This document shows positions 57,917 to 64,000 of a DNA stretch of 64,000 bases, piece after piece. The notes beneath the pieces are model-generated. The model had not been told where the DNA came from and did no database searches. It saw only the letters and a list, made by a program, of their open reading frames with translations. The position numbers and the translations under genes are program-made. Source of the stretch: Hibiscus mutabilis (Eukaryota; Streptophyta; Magnoliopsida; Malvales; Malvaceae); the NCBI GenBank assembly GCA_019671005.1, contig CM033752.1:26482969-26546968 (forward strand), given 5' to 3'. How positions within the stretch are numbered: the first letter of the stretch is position 1; each line of letters opens with the position of its first letter.

Positions 57917-58978
57917 ATACTGAACAATCCTAATGTGACATTTACCTTTAGTATTGAACTATTAAATTTGTTCTGTATCGGTATAAAAAACATCACTTTA
58001 GTACTGGTTGATATTAGATCTTGCGGCCGATATTGGATAGTCCCTCTTCTCTGTATAAAAAATGATATTTAAATGCACTATTTAATAGCTAGATTTGATG
58101 GTAGTAAAAAAGTGTTGGATTATATTTGTAACTACCGTTTTAATTAATGTGCACTGATTACTATTTTCTACCATACAAAGATGAAGGATTAATGATGGAA
58201 CACAATGTGCCTTTTATTTTGTGACCAAAAGGTTGGGGGTCCATGCCAATTGGAATAATACCCCCATAATGCCCCCTTTTGAGACTGTCCCTTTTTAGGG
58301 TATACAATGAAAACAGTTAATGAGTTTGCAATCAAAATATGACACAAATCCATAATTTTGACTTTGTTACTAACTAGTTTTAGGGTAATTAAACCACCCC
58401 TAAAATCTTTATTGAAAAAAAGAATCTATGCCTTGTCTCTTTGAGAAGAAACTAGAGATGTTGAAAAGAGAAAGAAACTATGTGCATCAAAAGCATACAA
58501 AGTCTCTTTAATCATTTGAGTGAGTGCCTATCAAAACCACTAAGTACAGGGGAAAAAGAAAAGGATTTTCTAATAGTGAGTAGTTTGGTATCGCTTAAAA
58601 TAGATCTTCAATTTGAGTCTGTGTATGTAGAAAATCTCTGCTGAGAGACTCACTCACTAAAACTAAGTGTATGGCGAGGTTCGGTCTGAATTAATCATAA
58701 CAAAGCCATAAAGATACGGGAGGACAACCAAAATATATACTTTGACATTATAATCTACATAATTAGACATGGTATGAATACTCCTTACAAACATTTAAAT
58801 AAAATAATGGGAGTTGTTTAAGTAGACGTAGATTTCTTTAATGTCTAATTTGCCCATATTGATGTATTAAAAGAATAATGTATGCTCAATTACAAATTCA
58901 GTTATGATTGTGTATTCAATCCCTTTATTTGCTGTAATCAAAACTCTCAAATAAAATGCATACTCAGTGGTCCGTAAC
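57917..58978. other. Unassigned DNA between LTR G and element I
   Basis: No open frame, terminal inverted repeat or known element recognised in this 1.06-kb stretch. Base composition resembles ordinary plant intergenic DNA. Confidence 0.5.
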
Positions 58979-61095
58979 TGTAATAACCTGTTTTGGGCCA
59001 TAAACTAAAACTGACCCAAACAAACAACCCACTTACCCATACAAACCCAAACCCATGATTCGACCCAGATCCAAGCCCATGACCCGACCCGAGACAAAAC
59101 CCTAAATAACCACAATTTGCTGTGTCGTCACTGTCACCCTTGTCGTCGCCGCCGCTGCTCGTATTCCGGCCACCAAATTCTGAAAACCCACAACTCTCAT
59201 CCCTAAACAAACCCCAAATCTAATCTCGAAACCATAAATCTAACCCTAAAAATAAAAATAACAAAAAATCAACCCTAAAACCTAAACCTCACCAAATACC
59301 TAACACCACCCATGCCCTAATATGCCATTACCATACCCCTAAAATCTGGTCAAAACCATCACCAATTCTGCAACACAAATAAAATATAGGAGTAGTTGTT
59401 TTTGTTTGTAAAAAACTTTCGGATATAAAATCGAAGGGGAAAGAATGTAAAGGGGAAAGGGCTTTTTGGTTCGAAAAAAAGAAAAATCTGTAAGGGAGAA
59501 AGTTCTAAAAAAAAGAGATATCAGTTCAAAAAAGTGTAAGTCGGGATTCAATAAAATTTTCAAATCAAAGTTTCAATCTATATTTTTTTCATATTTAAGT
59601 TTTAAATCGAAACAAAAAAAATCGTTTTTTAGTTTCAAAATCCAGATCCTTTGTTTTTTTTTAAATCGAAAACGAGGGAAGAAAGGGATTCAGAGCTATA
59701 CATGGTCGTTAAGGGTTACGGTGTGTTTGCCGGAGCTTTCTTTCTGTCTCCATGAGGCCATCGGCCGATGAATGGCCGTGAAACAGTGAAGAGAGGGTCG
59801 TCGTCGTCTGGTTTGAATGAGAGGATGAGAGGGGAAAGAAGTAGGGTTTGTGTGTATAAATATGTTCGAATGAACAAAATAAAACCTATAATCAGTTTTT
59901 AACCAAAACGCACAAAACGATGCCGCTTTTCACCTTGATTCGAGTGGTGATCCGGTCACCCGGGGAGGATCCGCGGTTTTTAAAGGGTCTAATTACATAA
60001 GTAGTCCTTCAATTTTAATCCCGTTTTGTTTTGTGCCAGTGGTCTAATTACTCTTTTGGCCCCCAAACTTTCAACCCGCATTCATTTCTGCCCTTGGCTT
60101 ATTTATGCTTTCGGTCCCTTTTCTTTCCTTGCGCGTTTAATACCATCCCCTTTTGTTTTTTTGCAGCATCTAATTTTCATTTTGTTTCAATTTGGTCACT
60201 GCTGTTATTAATGTTGTTTTTTTAGTCCTTCAATTATGTACGTTTGCATTTGTACCTCGATGTTTCATGCATCACACATTCATGTCCATGCATTTTATAT
60301 TTTGTTTCATTTTAGTCATATTTTCATATTATTTATGCCATGTAATTTAATTCTCATGAACTTTGATACATGGATTTTTATTAGCTTCATGTTGTAAATA
60401 ATCAATCCATTCATTTTAGTCCCTTTTGTAATATTTCATGCATTCTAATTTGATCCATGCATACTTACTATTATTATTATTATCATCATTATTGTTGTTG
60501 TTGTTATTATTATTATTATATTTTACGTGTTAGATTCGTTTTATTTATGCGATTGATATTTATGTATTTATGTTAGATTAGTATTTTATTATGTTAGTAT
60601 TTATTTATATGTTTATCGCATTATATTCATGTTTCCCATGTTTTAAGTTGTATTTTGGATATATATATATATATATATATATTATTGTCAATGTGGAGCC
60701 CTTTTATCCGAGCGTAAACGGGGCCAGTATCAGGCGTAGTGATAGTGGTTGGGCATTTACTCTCGGATAACGAGCATTTTAAAATTTACTCGCACATATA
60801 ATCAAATTTTAATTTAATCGTCACTTTAACCTGGAAAGTCTAATATTAATAAAGCGGTAATTATTAAAGTACCAATTTTGGGCGGTGTGGGGGTACTAAT
60901 CCTTCCCCATCCGTAACCGACTCCCGAACCCATCAATTTTAAATCTCTGGTTTTTACGGTGTCCGGCCTACCTAATTGTCCGGTGGCGACTCCATTTTTA
61001 AATAAAGCACGGGTTTTAGAAAACTCCATGCGAAAGTCATTATAAAGTAAAACAAAATAAAACCCACATTTTTTAGCTAGAGGGACATCGCTACA
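58979..61095 (+). repeat. 5' LTR of Tat/Ogre-type element 'I'
   Basis: 2,117 bp from TGTAATAACC to GCTACA, directly followed by a PBS. The layout parallels H: TGTARTAACC start, a 'cccaaaccc'-rich early part, a GC-rich pocket (59125-59175), and a conserved stretch near 60860-61000 containing 'gggggtactaatccttcccc'. No gene is supported inside it; frames such as 59466-59771 are lysine/serine-rich by composition. Confidence 0.88.
60468..60530. repeat. (TTA)n/(TTG)n microsatellite
   Basis: A compound trinucleotide run within LTR I. A (TA)n run follows at 60659-60682. Confidence 0.9.
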
Positions 61096-61097
61096 GA

Positions 61098-61115
61098 TGG
61101 CGACTCCGCTGAGGA
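61098..61115 (+). promoter_or_regulatory. Primer-binding site of element I
   Basis: TGGCGACTCCGCTGAGGA begins two bases after the LTR end GCTACA. It is the same type as in element H, marking a Tat/Ogre-like element on the plus strand. Confidence 0.87.
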
Positions 61116-61851
61116 CATTTTTGTTTTTTCAAAAAAATAAGAGAGTCGAGCTTTTTTAAAATAATTACCGCTTTATTAATATCGGAAATTCTGGATTAAA
61201 GTGACTATTAAACTAGCATTCGGTTATAATTGCTCGTTTATTTTATTGCATTTAAAATTTGGCATATAAACCCGTATTTTTTAAGTGGAGGGAAACGCTA
61301 ATGCTTTCGTGAGGATATCGTTCCTCCGTGTAGGCCTAGCAAGTACCTTCGGGGCTCGAGTACCTTATACTTTCGTAAGGATATCGTTCCTTCGTGCAGG
61401 CATAAGCGAATGGGTCCCCCTAAATTGAACCCGGTTGAAATGAGCCTATAATGGGTGATGACTGGGGGCCTTGCTACTCTTAGTAGAGGATATCAAAGAC
61501 AATTCGGGTACCTCTTAGCACCAAAACTACATATAGTGAGCCGTAGGAGACAACTCTTTAGAGCCATGTGAAACTCTGCCCGATTAGTGGTCACCCTATT
61601 TAGGCTCTGGTGCCTTATTTCTTGTTTATGTACAGTTTTTTTACTCTATTTTTGTTATATTTATCATTTGTTTTATTTAATCATTTTATTTGGTAATAAC
61701 TCGTTTCATCTTTATTTTATTCTCATCGCATCGATTTCATCTGCATCATTGCTCAACATCATCACAATCTTAATTTTGCATTGCATCGATTTAGGACACA
61801 CTTTGCATGCATTTATTTTCAGAATAATAAAACTGATCCTCGGGATACCCT
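61116..61851 (+). other. 5' leader of element I
   Basis: Untranslated leader with a 66-bp direct repeat ('ctttcgt(g/a)aggatatcgttcc' at 61304 and 61370). 61440-61650 is homologous to the leader of H. A pyrimidine-rich stretch at 61620-61760 precedes gag. The 120-codon frame at 61587-61949 overlaps this region and the gag start and is not supported. Confidence 0.7.
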
Positions 61852-63493
61852 ATGGCAGCAATACTGGGAAAGACAAAAGACCAGTCAATTCAACACCCCT
61901 ACAGAACAAGAAGCAAGACAAAAATGGCACACGAAGACAGACTGGATAGAATTAAGCAAAATCATAGAGACTTACAAGTAGAATTAACTCAGAAGTTGGA
62001 GGACCAATTAGCCAAAGCCCAGCAGGAGATGAGGGAACAGTTCGCGAAATCCCAGCAGGATATACTGGTGAAATTAGCATAGATGCTAGGACACAAGCTT
62101 CCTGAACAAGGAGAGGCCTCTCCTATCAGGCCTGGGTAGGTTTCGGAGAAGAAAATGAATATCTTATATACCCTCCAGGGTTCACCCCTACTCAAGCTAA
62201 AAGTCAGACCAACCCTCGGGTGGTAATTTCCGTAGAAAAGTCTTAACCGCCTCAGACCTGTGCCTCTATCCCGGTAAATTTACCCGCCACATCAGAAGCT
62301 AAACTAGGGGGCAATAAAGCTGAAAATTTTGTCTCCGAAATGGACTAGTTGATCGAACCTAGCAAATCAAGAAGTGAGACGTCAACAGAGATCAACGAGC
62401 GTTGCAAACGACTCGAGGAAAAGATGCAAGCTATAGAGGTAGAGGATATCCTCAGTGGGTTTGAGGCCAGTGAACTCAGCCTTGTCCTAGATTTGGTGTT
62501 ACCCCCGAAATTTAAGGTCCTAGAATTTGAAAAGTATGACGGAACCAGCTGCCCTCGCACTCGCCTCACTATGTTCTATCAGAGGATGACTGGATACGGC
62601 CGAGACGACAAGCAGTTAATTCACTACTTTCAGGACAGTCTGTCAGGATCTGCTGCCCGATGGTATAATCAGTTGAGCCGCCATCAGATTAAGTCATGGA
62701 AAGACTTGGCAAAAGCGTTCCTAGAACAGTACCGACACATCAGTGATATGGTACCAGACCGTTGGACCCTATAATATATGAAACAAAAATCAAATGAAAG
62801 CTTCAGACAGTATGCCCAACGTTGGAGAGATGTGGCAGCTCAAATCCAACCCCCACTCAGCAAAAGAGAGACGATGGTCATATTTGTCCAGACTTTGGAG
62901 GGTTCAGTCTTGGGTCGCTTGATAGGCAACGCGCTTGATAGGAAACGTGACTACCAACTTTGCTGACCTTGTGTTATCCGGGGAGCTCATTGAGAATGCC
63001 GTTAAGAGTGGCAAAATTGATGATGGAGGTAGTTCGTCCTAGAAAAAGCCCTACCATGCAAAGAAAGATCACGAAGTAAACTCTGCGGGAGTTTATAATG
63101 CCAGTTATTCTAAGCATATCACAGTTGTGCAACCTAAGACCATGCCTAGTGCTCACGGTTCCTCAAGCAAGGCTCTATTCAGAGAAAGAACACTGAAAAC
63201 GTAGAATTTACTCCACTACCAGTTTTTATAGAGAATTGTACAAGCAGTTGTATGATGTCCACATGGTGGCACCTTTTTACCGAGATCTGGTACAACCTCC
63301 ATTCCCGAAATGGTATGATCCCAATGCAAAATACGATTATCACGCGGGACATGTTGGCCATACCATTGAAAACTGCTTTGGTTTCAAAAAATTGGTGGAA
63401 AAATTCATTAAGCTTGAGGTGGTAAGCTTTGATAACTCAACAAGAACGGCTACAAGCAAAGACCCTTTACCGAAGCATGAAGATGCAAATTGA
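61852..63493 (+). pseudogene. gag: gag of Tat/Ogre-type element I, broken
   Basis: 61852-62082 holds a coiled-coil-like N-terminus rich in Gln, Glu and Lys (QELTQKLEDQLAKAQQEMRE-like). 62349-62774 has the capsid core: LPPKFKVLEFEKYDGTSCPR, HYFQDSLSGSAARWYNQLSR, WKDLAKAFLEQYRHISDM. After a TAA it continues at 62778-62966 (NESFRQYAQRWRDVAAQIQP) and shifts frame near 62940 into FADLVLSGELIENAVKSGK. The last part (63236-63493) has PPFPKWYDPNAKYDYHAGHV then GHTIENCFGFKKLV, the zinc-binding end of Ogre gag with its first Cys replaced by Tyr. Stops lie at 62079-62081, 62772-62774 and elsewhere. Confidence 0.9.
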
Positions 63494-64000
63494 GGGTATG
63501 TTGAAGGTTTTTTGAACTGGACCATGTTTTAATCCAGCTTAAGTATTGTATTGTCTTGACCTGAGTAGGTCCCCTTATAGTTTTTATCACTTTCAGAGTA
63601 ATACTTTTTGTAAACCAACCTCACCGACTTAAGTACGATGGTGGTGAGAGTATTTTGTAAGGGATCAAAACTAAAAGTAGCAATGCAAACATCTTTTGTT
63701 CGTATCTGAGTCTTGAATATCCAAAATACATCACCCTAAAGTTTCAAATTTACTATAAGAGCAGTGTCAGATGATGTCATGTAATGAACAAAATTTTGGG
63801 GCATCCACTCAGATAAAAGCTGATTGAACCCAGGACAAAGTCAGGGCACCGCCGTATGAAAAAAACCAAGATCCTGACGGGACCAGTGAGGAGTCAAGAG
63901 CATCCTTTTGAGGATCGAAAAAAAATCATGTCACATTCATGCATGTAGTTGCATTTATCTTGTATGTAATCATTTTTGCATACGTCATACATTTAGATTA
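63494..64000 (+). other. Region after gag of element I, to window end
   Basis: Protease and RT would be expected from here, but no such motif is readable in any forward frame over the 500 bp available. The text 'gggcatccactcag' and the purine-rich end look untranslated. Either pol starts beyond the window or it has been deleted. Confidence 0.5.

Noticed and set aside
57917..58978. Possible MITE or small DNA transposon
   Set aside because: No terminal inverted repeats or target duplication could be paired by eye.

Overview
The window is repeat-dominated chromatin from a flowering plant, most likely a eudicot. All recognisable coding sequence belongs to retrotransposons: Athila, Del/Tekay chromovirus and Tat/Ogre branches of Ty3/gypsy, a Ty1/copia element, and an L1-like LINE tail. 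No host protein gene, tRNA or rRNA gene could be supported. The depth of nesting suggests pericentromeric or similar heterochromatin. The species cannot be fixed from the sequence alone.

Layout. 1-190 is the 3' end of a LINE, followed by a (TA)n run. LTR 'A' (326-34719) is split by Athila element 'B' (2254-34279, minus strand, 5-bp target duplication TACTC). B is itself split twice. A Del/Tekay chromovirus 'C' (3638-15449, plus strand, duplication ATCTA) sits in its 3' region. A second Athila 'D' (22995-33262, plus strand) sits in its 5' LTR. 34720-~43790 is a decayed copia element 'E' on the minus strand, interrupted by a 4.2-kb solo LTR 'F' (36102-40278, duplication GGTCA). 43790-45756 is unassigned AT-rich DNA with one convincing SINE. 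A related 4.0-kb solo LTR 'G' (45757-57916) is split by element 'H' (49665-57808, minus strand), a Tat/Ogre-type element with two LTRs and a primer-binding site but no gag or pol, whose interior holds three tandem-repeat arrays. 57917-58978 is unassigned. From 58979 to the window end is the 5' part of another Tat/Ogre element 'I': LTR, primer-binding site, leader, gag.

State of the elements. Every polyprotein is broken by stops and frameshifts. The best preserved part is the integrase-chromodomain of C (a 371-codon open frame with D, D and E visible). The nesting gives a relative chronology: E, then A, then B, then C and D; independently G, then H.

Most notable observations: both solo LTRs (F and G) contain a segment closely resembling the 3' half of plant 5S rRNA, including its internal promoter boxes, at comparable places in large gypsy-type LTRs; H has a three-monomer higher-order tandem array in its 3' untranslated region; both Athila elements carry a second copy of a 'GGACAA + 9-10 nt + polypurine tract' module 0.8-1.3 kb before the usual one; and LTR A has unrelated DNA on its two sides.
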